64,000 nucleotides of DNA from Algoriphagus boseongensis (GCF_004362805.1 NZ_SNYF01000009.1:1-64000); one strand, 5' to 3'. Shown: positions 18,578-26,614, counted from the stretch's first letter. Notes: generated by a model not told the origin, from the sequence alone. A program made the numbers and translations.

Positions 18578-18590
18578 GTTTCGGCATTTT

Positions 18591-19115
18591 TCAAGGCAGA
18601 ATTAATTTCGATTTTGAAATATTGACTATAAACAATCTTTGATTTTTTTCATAGAATTCTCCATGACCCATTACCATAACTTTATCGAAACATTCAGAAT
18701 ATTTTCTCCCTTTTCCTGACCTATTTAATAATAATATTTTGGCGCACAAATCTCCATTCTCACATTTAAAACCTAGATACTGACGGTAATAATTTCTATA
18801 TTGTTTTTCTACATCATTCTTGTATTTGAGTTCTCTTGAAACTCGTTGGTCATTTTTTAGAACATCATTATGCTGTTCGATAAAAATTTCTTCAATATCT
18901 TTAATTTGACTTTTAGTTAGCCAAACAGAATTTGAGCTTTTATCTAAAATGAATCCGTGATAATCAACTGGAAAGATGTAACCCTTATAATTTTTTCCTT
19001 CAACAAAAATCGTAGAATCCGCAATTATTTCTTCTGGCAAGAATGATAGGTCACATTGAGATATTCCCAATCTTGGTAGTATTATCAGTAAACCTAAGAC
19101 CAATCTTTTTAGCAT
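18591..19115 (-). CDS. Cassette-borne secreted protein, unknown function
   Basis: The 174-residue protein begins with a signal peptide (MLKRLVLGLLIILPRLGIS), so it is probably exported. The rest has no family I recognise; it is rich in Lys, Asn and Tyr and contains five cysteines in the mature part. The ATG at 19115 is preferred over an upstream GTG at 19139 that lies inside the preceding palindrome. The gene begins about 25 bp after palindrome B and ends just before palindrome A, the geometry of a promoterless single-gene cassette. Base composition looks AT-richer than the chromosomal genes around it. Confidence 0.7.
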   Translation of the reverse strand: MLKRLVLGLLIILPRLGISQCDLSFLPEEIIADSTIFVEGKNYKGYIFPVDYHGFILDKSSNSVWLTKSQIKDIEEIFIEQHNDVLKNDQRVSRELKYKNDVEKQYRNYYRQYLGFKCENGDLCAKILLLNRSGKGRKYSECFDKVMVMGHGEFYEKNQRLFIVNISKSKLILP

Positions 19116-19137
19116 TGTGTTTTTTTTATTGCTAAAC

Positions 19138-19225
19138 ACTAACGGACAGGGCTTGCCGCCTGGCCGTCTAAATTTATGATGCTTCGAATTTAATGCAACT
19201 AGGCTGGCGGCAAGCTGGTGTTAGC
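19138..19225 (-). repeat. attC-like palindrome B (end of second cassette)
   Basis: The 88-bp imperfect palindrome has outer boxes ACTAAC (19138-19143) and GTTAGC (19220-19225), and perfect 10-bp inner arms GCTTGCCGCC (19151-19160) with GGCGGCAAGC (19206-19215) plus a bulge. Spacers are 7 nt left and 4 nt right. The stop codon of the lipoprotein gene lies inside the right box. Confidence 0.8.
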
Positions 19226-19817
19226 GGCCACTAGTCGAATTATTTTTTGTTACCAAAGTATATGTACTACTGTCTTTTCTTTGATACCAAATTATACCTA
19301 CACCTGGTTTCCATTTAAGTTTTACCACTTCTGTTGAATCCACACCAATGCAGTTAATACAGAAATGAGTTATGTCGTAGTAAGTTCCATATACATCGTC
19401 AGTGATTATACTTTTTTCATGTGGAAGTTTGCCATCAAAACCTCCAAACTTTATTTCAATTGTAGCAAGTTTATTTTTGTCCCACTTAACAGCAGATAGC
19501 AAATATTTTTCGTTACTATAAACATTTCCTTGTGATCCTCCAAATCCGACAAGTTCAGGTTTACCTGGTGGAATGGTTTTATATAAAATATAGCAGGTCT
19601 CCGGGTTCCCTGAATAGCCTTCACTCGCCCCATTAAATCTTAGTTGTTTGTCAATAATTTCAATTGAATCAAATAAACCTTTGTCACTACGAAAAACTAA
19701 AGTGTCGCCAACTTTGTAGGTGTTAATTATCGAAAAGTCTTTATTATCGAACCTGTATTTGCATGACTGTATAGTAATCAAAATAAGTATGAGAATTGTT
19801 GACTTCTTAATTTTCAT
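19221..19817 (-). CDS. Cassette-borne lipoprotein, unknown function
   Basis: The 198-residue protein has a lipoprotein signal peptide (ITIQSC, Cys at about residue 19) and a mature part rich in beta-type residues, with four further cysteines including FCINC. I do not recognise a family. The start codon is 27 bp from palindrome C and the TAA stop lies inside the outer box of palindrome B, so the gene fills its cassette exactly. Lipoprotein genes of unknown role are a common cargo of large cassette arrays. Confidence 0.72.
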   Translation of the reverse strand: MKIKKSTILILILITIQSCKYRFDNKDFSIINTYKVGDTLVFRSDKGLFDSIEIIDKQLRFNGASEGYSGNPETCYILYKTIPPGKPELVGFGGSQGNVYSNEKYLLSAVKWDKNKLATIEIKFGGFDGKLPHEKSIITDDVYGTYYDITHFCINCIGVDSTEVVKLKWKPGVGIIWYQRKDSSTYTLVTKNNSTSGR

Positions 19818-19843
19818 CTGGTGCGTGAGGTTCTCTATAGTGG

Positions 19844-19977
19844 CCGCTAACGGTCAAGTATAAGCGTAGTGCGGGATTTCGGAGCAATTCACTGTCCGCC
19901 CACCACAAAGTTTCTTAGGAGCAAAAATGCTCAAATTTAGCAGTTCAGCCCGCATTACGCTTATACAATGTTGGCGG
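19844..19977 (-). repeat. attC-like palindrome C (end of first cassette)
   Basis: The 134-bp palindrome has outer boxes CCGCTAAC (19844-19851) and GTTGGCGG (19970-19977). The inner arms are 18 bp with one mismatch (19858-19875 with 19949-19966). Spacers are 6 nt left and 3 nt right. It starts 9 bp past the stop codon of the nucleotidyltransferase gene and is the clearest of the four. Confidence 0.85.
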
Positions 19978-19986
19978 TAGTTTTTT

Positions 19987-20757
19987 TTATTCAATTCTCC
20001 TTAATACCCCCTTTAATTTTGCTTCAACTCCAAGATTATCAAAAAGTTTTTCAGTCAATGTTAATGTCTTCATGAAAGCTGTTTTAATATCTGTCGGATC
20101 TAATTCTGATGTTGTCTCCTGAAATAACGAATACCAATCTGGGTCTATGTCTTTTTCCAAGCTTTTTGTTGGACTTTCCCAATGTTTGGTTTGGTATGTT
20201 TCAATTCTTATTAACCAAAGTAAATATTTTTGAACATTTGATAAGCTTTGGTAAGCGTGAGCAAATTCCTGTCGTTTAATTAAGTTGCTTGTTGTAAGTA
20301 AAACATTCAACAATGATTGGCTCAACCACAGGATATTTTCATTTGTTGTTCGATCAGGTACTTTAGTTTTTATTTCTTTGAGCGTGTTAGTCAATAAATC
20401 TTCTTTATCTACTAAAATCATCTTGTCAAAGTCGCTAAACTCTACCAAACCGTCCCACGATTTGATAACTTCCATTTGGTCGTTTGTCAAAAAATGAAAC
20501 TCCCCCCTTATCATATTTTCAAAAATGGCAACTTCACTTCCATACTCGTTGGTAAAATATAATGCCAAAGGATGAATTTGGCTTACCCAATTTTCAGCGG
20601 AAAAATTTTCTTTATCCTTCAAGAAGATGTAGAATTCAATATCTGAATATTTGTCCCCTTCATTTTTGGTAAATGACCCGTACATAAATACGGCAGAAAT
20701 ATTTTTATCATTTTGAGCTATTGACTTTGTTTTGTCAATCATTTGTAACTGTGTCAT
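19987..20757 (-). CDS. Lincosamide nucleotidyltransferase-like protein (Lnu(B)/Lnu(F) type)
   Basis: The 256-residue protein has the nucleotidyltransferase active site MYGSFTKNEGDKYSDIEFYIFLK (G27-S28, D39 and E41). It continues with NEYGSEVAIFENMIRGEFHFL and NLIKRQEFAHAYQSL. From memory these closely parallel the lincosamide O-nucleotidyltransferases LnuB and LnuF in order, spacing and length (about 270 residues). Such enzymes inactivate lincomycin and clindamycin by adenylylation in the cytoplasm. The similarity is recalled, not computed, and resistance is not proven. The gene is the first cassette after the recombinase, starting about 140 bp from palindrome D and ending at palindrome C. 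Related enzymes of other specificity are possible. Confidence 0.78.
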   Translation of the reverse strand: MTQLQMIDKTKSIAQNDKNISAVFMYGSFTKNEGDKYSDIEFYIFLKDKENFSAENWVSQIHPLALYFTNEYGSEVAIFENMIRGEFHFLTNDQMEVIKSWDGLVEFSDFDKMILVDKEDLLTNTLKEIKTKVPDRTTNENILWLSQSLLNVLLTTSNLIKRQEFAHAYQSLSNVQKYLLWLIRIETYQTKHWESPTKSLEKDIDPDWYSLFQETTSELDPTDIKTAFMKTLTLTEKLFDNLGVEAKLKGVLRRIE

Positions 20758-20894
20758 TTTCTAATTTTTTAATATTAACAATCGCCCTTTCTACTTTGCG
20801 TATTAAAGGATATTTCAATTCTTATTCTATCTTACAGTTACTTATAGCTTCATTTTCTTGAATGTTTTTCGTTGTTAATTGTTTCTTCAAATTA

Positions 20895-20969
20895 CCGCCA
20901 ACGTTTGTATATGCGCAATTTACTGCGTAAAGCATGCTTATTTGGAAGCCTTGCGAAGTTAGTTGCGGG
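20895..20969 (-). repeat. Palindrome D next to the recombinase (candidate attI or first attC)
   Basis: This 75-bp weaker palindrome has outer boxes CCGCCAAC (20895-20902) and GTTGCGGG (20962-20969) and short inner arms CGCAA (20914-20918) with TTGCG (20951-20955). Spacers are 11 nt left and 6 nt right. It lies 17 bp beyond the recombinase stop codon, where an insertion site would be expected. It has the same box type as A-C but less symmetry. Confidence 0.65.
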
Positions 20970-20986
20970 TATTTTTGAATTAGTTT

Positions 20987-22354
20987 TTAATCATCTAAAT
21001 CCAGTTGGTCTAAAGGACTTTTGATTTGATCAAAACCCTTGGTAGTCACATGGGTATAGATTTCAGTGGTTTTACTGCTTTCGTGCCCCAATAAACTTTG
21101 GATATATCTTAAATCAGTTCCGTGCTCCAACAGGTGTGTGGCAAAAGAGTGTCGAAGTGTATGTACACTTATTTTTTTGCTGACCCCCGCCTTTTTGGCA
21201 GATACTTTCAATGTTGCTTGGATACTCCTCGATGCATAAGGAATTGGATTGTCCTTAGTACTTCCTTGACCTTCAAATAAATAGTAAATGGGTTTGTAAA
21301 CTTTGATGTATTCCCTAAGTATTTTCAAAGTTTTTGGAGAAAGTAAGGTATATCTATCCTTTTTTCCTTTGGATTGCTCTACTCGGATTTGCATCCGATT
21401 GGAATCGATGTCCTTGATTTTCAAATTGATTAGCTCACTGATCCGGAGTCCTGCTGAGTAAATAGTAGTCAAAATGGCTCTGTGTTTTAAATTTTCAGTG
21501 AGCTTTAAGATACTGACTATTTCCTCTTCACTACATACTTCGGGAAGGATTTTTTCGCGTTGAGGTCGGTCAATGTGGTAATATTTCCTCTGGCCTCCCT
21601 TTACTTTTTCATAATAGAATTTAATAGCATTGATCGATTGGTTTTGATAGGAAGAGGATACTTTTCTGTTTACCACTAAATGAGTTGTAAAGACCATGAT
21701 GTCTTTTTCGGTGAGGTCATCCACTTCCTGATCTGGGAAAAAATTTATGAATTCGGTAAATAAGGCGGAATAGGTTTTAATGGTTTGTGGACTATAGCGT
21801 CGCTCTTGAAGTTTTTGAATAAACTCAGCTGGACAAGTTTTAGTAAATGTTTGGGAATTCAGTTTTTCTCGTTTATCGGAGCTTAATTCTGCCTTTTGAA
21901 TAAAAATCAACTTAAGGCCCAAATCAGCAATCCTCAGTCGGATTTCTTGCTCATATTTCGGCAAATAGGGAAAGGACCATTCTTTCAGAGTCGTATCCCA
22001 GCGATAAAATGGAATTTGTTTGACTGCCTTGATTAATTCCTCTTGGAACTGGAAGCGGAGTTTGAGTCTTCCTTTTTCCTTAATCAAATATACTTCCCCT
22101 TTTTCGGGGTTGTCAGTTTCTAAAGTAATAAGGTTGGTTGACAGATTTTCTTCAATTTCCGTAATTCGTTCACCAAAGTGGTGTTTTATTTTTTCCAGAT
22201 TTCCGGGATAATTTGGAATTTCCCAATGAAAGTGCTCTTTATTCCATCTACTATACCTGAGCTTTTTCACGAAATCCACATCTGCCTCTTTTTTGGGCAT
22301 TTTGAGAAAAATCTTTCTTTCCGTCACTAAAATGGAAATCAATTGGGAGTTCAT
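20987..22354 (-). CDS. IntI-like tyrosine recombinase with extra N-terminal domain
   Basis: The 455-residue protein has a C-terminal tyrosine-recombinase unit (core-binding about 175-255, catalytic 270-455). Active-site residues are R304 (SAGLRISEL), K329, H398 and R401 (HTLRHSF), H424 (LLGHESSKTT) and Y433 (EIYTHV). The tail FDQIKSPLDQL matches the SPLD end of integron integrases, but the IntI-specific insertion before the HxLR box is absent. The first 150 residues are extra and hold two similar W-rich segments (RYSRWNKEHFHWEIP near 33-47, FYRWDTTLKEWSFP near 116-129) that recall HARP-type repeats. ATG 22354 is chosen over TTG 22363. It probably catalyses cassette recombination at the palindromes next to it. 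Confidence 0.85.
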   Translation of the reverse strand: MNSQLISILVTERKIFLKMPKKEADVDFVKKLRYSRWNKEHFHWEIPNYPGNLEKIKHHFGERITEIEENLSTNLITLETDNPEKGEVYLIKEKGRLKLRFQFQEELIKAVKQIPFYRWDTTLKEWSFPYLPKYEQEIRLRIADLGLKLIFIQKAELSSDKREKLNSQTFTKTCPAEFIQKLQERRYSPQTIKTYSALFTEFINFFPDQEVDDLTEKDIMVFTTHLVVNRKVSSSYQNQSINAIKFYYEKVKGGQRKYYHIDRPQREKILPEVCSEEEIVSILKLTENLKHRAILTTIYSAGLRISELINLKIKDIDSNRMQIRVEQSKGKKDRYTLLSPKTLKILREYIKVYKPIYYLFEGQGSTKDNPIPYASRSIQATLKVSAKKAGVSKKISVHTLRHSFATHLLEHGTDLRYIQSLLGHESSKTTEIYTHVTTKGFDQIKSPLDQLDLDD

Positions 22355-22423
22355 AAAAATCAAAACTTAAAAATCTATTAGAAATATCGTTGACTTTTGG
22401 AAAACTCCCAAATGCAATTTGGG

Positions 22424-23104
22424 TTATCTGCTTTTGTTTTTTGAGTCAAATCTGACTATCCAATTCGGATCAGGGCAATTCTCCTTATAAAACTCCAAAT
22501 CCTTTTCTGCCGCTACACCGGGATAATCTCCCCAGTTTCCGCCCAAATCCCACATCAGCTGAAAGTGCAGGTGAGGAGGCCAGTCTCCATTTTCAGGAAA
22601 TGGGCCCACATGGCAAAGTAATTCCCCTGCTTTTACCTCTTGTCCAATTGCTAAGGAATCCAAGTCGGTGAGACAGAGATGTCCAAAAAGAGAATAAAGT
22701 TTTTTCCCTTCCACCTCATGTTCCAAAATGATCGTCGGCCCGTAATTCCCAAAACCTTCATTATTCTGGAAACTGTGGATTTTACCGGAAAGTGGAGCAA
22801 AAATTGGGATTTCGGCCATTGTCCAGATATCCACTCCCAGATGGATATTTCTAAAGTCTGCTTCAGCAGTGGCAAAAACCTCACTTCGTCTATAGATAGC
22901 CCGCTTTTCCAAGTAGCCCCCGATGCCGTAGGTTTTTCCGGCTCGCTCCAGTTGCCCAAAAACAAAGGATGAAAAGGCTGCAGTATTTCCTAAATCCACT
23001 TGATCCAAACTTGAATTAAGGGGTGAAAAATCAAGTTTAAGCGTATTTCCAGAGTTTAGACTTTCTCCGAAAAGTGGCGATGGCTTCAAATTCTTCCAAT
23101 TCAT
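22424..23104 (-). CDS. M23 family peptidoglycan endopeptidase-like protein
   Basis: This 226-residue protein has a LytM/M23 metallopeptidase domain over about residues 70-215. The zinc ligands are visible as HLGVD (H and D) and the closing HLHF, with SLFGHL between. Such enzymes cut peptide cross-links in peptidoglycan. No signal peptide is obvious at the N-terminus, which is unusual for an M23 enzyme, so it may be cytoplasmic, exported another way, or act on other peptides. The gene sits alone between the recombinase and the divergent carB. Confidence 0.82.
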   Translation of the reverse strand: MNWKNLKPSPLFGESLNSGNTLKLDFSPLNSSLDQVDLGNTAAFSSFVFGQLERAGKTYGIGGYLEKRAIYRRSEVFATAEADFRNIHLGVDIWTMAEIPIFAPLSGKIHSFQNNEGFGNYGPTIILEHEVEGKKLYSLFGHLCLTDLDSLAIGQEVKAGELLCHVGPFPENGDWPPHLHFQLMWDLGGNWGDYPGVAAEKDLEFYKENCPDPNWIVRFDSKNKSR

Positions 23105-23497
23105 TGGGTGAAAATAGGGATTTCGATAGTATCCATGGATTATTTTTCCAGCAGAATTCCAGCTTCAGTTTCTTTCCAATTACGAATTACGATTTACGAA
23201 TTACGACCTCTATTTAAACTTCAATCGCTGTTTGAGATAGTTAGCCTTTGGTAGCTAAAGAACGCGACTTTGTTTTTAACTTTCCCGATTCTGTCTCCCG
23301 TCTTTCAGCTTCCTACTTCTTGCTCATCGGACACCCTACATCGGACGATCCTTCTTCGGTCTTCCAGCTTCCCTTATCCAGACCTCCTTACCCCCCATCC
23401 GCCAAACTTCCGGACTTTTCCCTTCCCCCTTCGGATAATTTTTCTAATTTTGCCCCAATTTGGACTTAAGTAAAATTTTCTTCAACCCACCTCTCTA
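23105..23497. other. Intergenic region with short repeats and a polypyrimidine tract
   Basis: This 393-bp gap holds no convincing gene. At about 23178-23207 there are near-tandem copies of ATTACGA (aattacga/atttacga). From about 23280 to 23435 the plus strand is strongly pyrimidine-rich, with repeated words such as GTCTTTCAGCTTCC and GTCTTCCAGCTTCC. A TAATTTTG -7 element (23445-23452) about 45 bp before carB is a likely promoter. Confidence 0.6.
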
Positions 23498-26317
23498 ATG
23501 CCTAAAGACAGTAGCATCAAGCACGTTCTCCTCATCGGTTCAGGTCCCATCGTCATCGGTCAAGCTTGCGAATTTGACTATTCTGGCTCCCAGGCCTCCA
23601 GGTCTCTTCGTGAAGAAGGCATCAAAGTTACTTTGATCAATTCCAATCCGGCCACGATTATGACTGACCCAGTGACCGCAGACAACGTGTATTTGCTCCC
23701 ACTGGAAAAGAAATCCATCAAGAAGATTTTGACAGAGCATCCGGACATCGATGCCGTACTCCCAACCATGGGTGGACAAACAGCCCTCAACTTGGCTATT
23801 GACTGCGAAAAAGCAGGGATTTGGAAAAATTTCGGAGTAAAAATGATCGGTGTAGATATCGATGCCATTGATACCGCTGAAAACCGGGAAAAATTCAAGG
23901 CTTTGATGGAGAAAATCGGGGTAGATGTCTGTAAAGGTGCAACTGCTACTTCCTTTCTTCAAGGTAAAGAAATCGCTCAAGAAATCGGTTTTCCTTTGAT
24001 CATCAGAGCTTCCTATACCTTGGGTGGTGCAGGTGGTGCTTTTGTAGAAAAGGCAGAAGATTTTGAAAAATACCTAAGCGCAGGCCTTCAGGCTTCACCG
24101 GTTCACGAGGTCCTGATCGAGCAAAGTATCCTAGGCTGGAAAGAATACGAGCTGGAAGTCATGCGTGACAATATCGGGAACATGATCGTGATCTGTTCCA
24201 TCGAGAATTTTGACCCAATGGGGGTTCACACGGGTGATTCGATTACAGTTGCTCCTGCGATGACCCTTCCAGACACGGTGTATCAGCGCATGAGAAATTA
24301 TGCGATCACGATGATGAACTCCATCGGGAATTTTGCCGGTGGATGTAACGTGCAGTTTGCCGTTAGTCCTGACAACCAGACTATCATCGGTATCGAAATC
24401 AACCCAAGGGTATCCCGTTCCTCGGCCTTGGCTTCCAAGGCAACTGGTTATCCGATTGCCAAAGTGGCTGCAAAATTGGCCATTGGATACAATTTGGACG
24501 AATTGTCCAACTCAATTACAGGAACTACCTCAGCTTACTTTGAGCCTTCTATTGACTACGTGATCGTTAAGATCCCTCGTTGGAACTTTGACAAGTTTAA
24601 AGGTTCTGACCGCCGATTGGGACTTTCCATGAAGGCAGTAGGAGAAGTGATGGGCATTGGCCGCAACTTCCAGGAAGCTTTGCAAAAAGCTTGTCAGTCT
24701 CTTGAAATCAAGAGAAATGGCTTGGGAGCAGATGGAAAAGAGCTAAAAGATCAAGCTCAAATTCTTTACTCCTTGGCTAATCCAAGCTGGAACAGATTAT
24801 TCCATGTTTACGATGCGTTCAAGCTGGGAATTTCTTTCCGAACCATCCAAGACCTGACTAAAATCGACAAATGGTTCCTCAAGCAAATCGAAGATTTGAT
24901 TCATTTTGAGGCGGAAGTCGAAAAATATAAAATCAATACCATCCCATTTGAAGTGATGGACAAGGCCAAGAAAATGGGCTATGCAGATCGTCAGATTGCT
25001 CATTTGTTGGACTGTCTGGAAAGTGAGGTATTCACCAAGCGCTACGAGGAAATGGGCATCAAGCGCGTTTACAAGCTGGTAGATACTTGTGCAGCCGAAT
25101 TTGAAGCCCAGACTCCATACTATTACTCCACTTTTGGGGAAGAGAATGAATCCGTTCGCACTGACAAAAAGAAGGTTGTGGTTTTGGGTTCGGGACCAAA
25201 CCGAGTTGGACAAGGGATTGAATTCGACTACTCCTGCGTGCATGGAGTTTTGGCCGCCAAAGAATGTGGCTATGAAACCATCATGATCAACTGTAATCCA
25301 GAGACAGTGTCTACCGATCCGGATGTGGCTGATAAGCTTTACTTCGAACCTGTTTTCTGGGAGCATATCTACGAGATTATCCTGCATGAAAATCCGGTGG
25401 GAGTTATCGTGCAGCTTGGTGGACAGACTGCTTTGAAATTGGCAGAAAAACTTTCCAAGTATGGAATCAAAATCATTGGAACCAGCTTCGAAGCTCTGGA
25501 TTTGGCAGAAGACCGAGGATTGTTTTCCACACTTCTGAAAGAAAATAATGTGCCTTACCCCGAGTTTGGTACAATTCACAATACTGACGAAGCACTTGAG
25601 CTTTGTAAAACTATCGGCTTCCCACTTCTGGTTCGTCCTAGTTATGTTTTAGGAGGTCAGGGGATGAAGATTGTGATCAACGAGAAGGAATTGGAAGAGC
25701 ATGTGGTCAATGTACTTCGTGACATTCCAAACAATGAAATCCTTCTGGATCACTTCTTGGAAGGAGCCATCGAGGCTGAAGCAGATGCGATTTGCGATGG
25801 GGAAAATGTCTACATCATCGGGATCATGCAGCACATTGAGCCTGCAGGTATTCACTCAGGTGACTCCTATGCAGTACTTCCTCCATACAATTTGGGTGAC
25901 TATGTGATCAGACAGATCGAAACCTATACAGAAAGAATTGCCTTGGCTTTGAAAACTGTAGGCTTAATCAACATCCAGTTTGCAATCAAGAATGACAAGG
26001 TTTATGTGATCGAGGCAAACCCAAGAGCTTCGAGAACTGTTCCATTTATCTGTAAGGCTTATCAGGAACCTTACGTGAATTATGCCGTAAAGGTGATGTT
26101 GGGTGAAAACAAGGTAACTGACTTTGATTTCAAGCCTGTGAAAAAGGGCTATGCGATCAAAGAACCCGTGTTCTCCTTCCATAAATTCCCGAATGTTAAC
26201 AAAGAATTGGGACCTGAAATGAAATCTACAGGTGAAGCCATTTACTTCATCGATGACCTGATGGATGATTTCTTCTTGAAAATTTACTCAGAGAGAAACA
26301 TCTATTTGAGTAGGTAA
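23498..26317 (+). CDS. carB: Carbamoyl-phosphate synthase large subunit, short form
   Basis: The 939-residue protein has two CarB halves, each with a pre-ATP-grasp and an ATP-grasp module: IGSGPIVIGQACEFDYSG at the start of the first and LGSGPNRVGQGIEFDYSC at about residue 563. It makes carbamoyl phosphate from bicarbonate, ammonia (from CarA) and two ATP for pyrimidine and arginine synthesis. Enterobacterial CarB has about 1070 residues; here the C-terminal MGS-like allosteric domain is missing and the protein ends soon after the second ATP-grasp. Short CarB is, to my knowledge, usual in Bacteroidota. carA is not adjacent. A DUF4834 gene follows after 25 bp. Confidence 0.95.
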   Translation: MPKDSSIKHVLLIGSGPIVIGQACEFDYSGSQASRSLREEGIKVTLINSNPATIMTDPVTADNVYLLPLEKKSIKKILTEHPDIDAVLPTMGGQTALNLAIDCEKAGIWKNFGVKMIGVDIDAIDTAENREKFKALMEKIGVDVCKGATATSFLQGKEIAQEIGFPLIIRASYTLGGAGGAFVEKAEDFEKYLSAGLQASPVHEVLIEQSILGWKEYELEVMRDNIGNMIVICSIENFDPMGVHTGDSITVAPAMTLPDTVYQRMRNYAITMMNSIGNFAGGCNVQFAVSPDNQTIIGIEINPRVSRSSALASKATGYPIAKVAAKLAIGYNLDELSNSITGTTSAYFEPSIDYVIVKIPRWNFDKFKGSDRRLGLSMKAVGEVMGIGRNFQEALQKACQSLEIKRNGLGADGKELKDQAQILYSLANPSWNRLFHVYDAFKLGISFRTIQDLTKIDKWFLKQIEDLIHFEAEVEKYKINTIPFEVMDKAKKMGYADRQIAHLLDCLESEVFTKRYEEMGIKRVYKLVDTCAAEFEAQTPYYYSTFGEENESVRTDKKKVVVLGSGPNRVGQGIEFDYSCVHGVLAAKECGYETIMINCNPETVSTDPDVADKLYFEPVFWEHIYEIILHENPVGVIVQLGGQTALKLAEKLSKYGIKIIGTSFEALDLAEDRGLFSTLLKENNVPYPEFGTIHNTDEALELCKTIGFPLLVRPSYVLGGQGMKIVINEKELEEHVVNVLRDIPNNEILLDHFLEGAIEAEADAICDGENVYIIGIMQHIEPAGIHSGDSYAVLPPYNLGDYVIRQIETYTERIALALKTVGLINIQFAIKNDKVYVIEANPRASRTVPFICKAYQEPYVNYAVKVMLGENKVTDFDFKPVKKGYAIKEPVFSFHKFPNVNKELGPEMKSTGEAIYFIDDLMDDFFLKIYSERNIYLSR

Positions 26318-26342
26318 TCCAGTTCGATTAAATCAAAAAGCA

Positions 26343-26597
26343 GTGCTTAAATTTCTTGTTGTACTTCTTGGAGTGGGTTGGCTTTTAGGCCAACTCATCC
26401 GTTATTTTCTTCGATCCAAGCTGGCTCAATTTGCAAAGCAAGTCAATGAGGCTGCTATGGAGCAACAACGGGCTCAGCAAAGAGCTCAATCAAAAAAAGA
26501 CGTGAATGTGGATTTTATCCCACGCGAACAGGAGGAGAAAAGGCGGAAGGATATCCAAGGAGGTGAATACATCGACTACGAAGAAGTGAAGGAGTAA
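26343..26597 (+). CDS. Small membrane protein, DUF4834-like
   Basis: The 84-residue protein has a single N-terminal membrane helix (residues 3-22), a Gln/Ala-rich helical stretch and a short acidic tail ending in GGEYIDYEEVKE. This combination is typical of the Bacteroidota family DUF4834, whose function is unknown. It uses a GTG start 25 bp after carB and probably shares its transcript. The stop codon forms the loop of the terminator that follows. Confidence 0.7.
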   Translation: MLKFLVVLLGVGWLLGQLIRYFLRSKLAQFAKQVNEAAMEQQRAQQRAQSKKDVNVDFIPREQEEKRRKDIQGGEYIDYEEVKE

Positions 26598-26614
26598 TCC
26601 TTCACTTTTTTTAT
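26584..26614 (+). terminator. Rho-independent terminator after carB-DUF4834
   Basis: A perfect 10-bp stem (AAGTGAAGGA with TCCTTCACTT) has a GTAA loop and is followed by a T run. The loop contains the TAA stop codon of the DUF4834 gene, so the hairpin is partly coding. Confidence 0.85.

Larger units (their letters stand above)
18448..22354 (-). mobile_element. Integron-like cassette array with its recombinase
   Basis: Read on the minus strand, the order is recombinase (22354-20987), palindrome D, Lnu-like gene, palindrome C, lipoprotein gene, palindrome B, secreted-protein gene, palindrome A. Every cassette gene points the same way as the recombinase and stops at, or within about 20 nt of, an attC-like imperfect palindrome. 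This matches the inverted-integrase integron layout, known for instance from Treponema. The region looks more AT-rich than its neighbours by eye. That it is an active integron is inference; no excision or array variation can be seen in one sequence. Confidence 0.7.

Noticed and set aside
18448..19977. Palindromes as ordinary Rho-independent terminators
   Set aside because: They span 88-134 bp with large loops, have shared CCGCYAAC-type ends and lack the T runs seen in the real terminators of this window.
16130..22430. Prophage or conjugative element
   Set aside because: No phage structural, replication, mobilisation or transfer genes accompany the two tyrosine recombinases.
23498..26317. Truncated or frameshifted carB
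   Set aside because: The protein ends cleanly after the second ATP-grasp half; loss of the C-terminal allosteric domain is, as far as I know, the usual Bacteroidota form.
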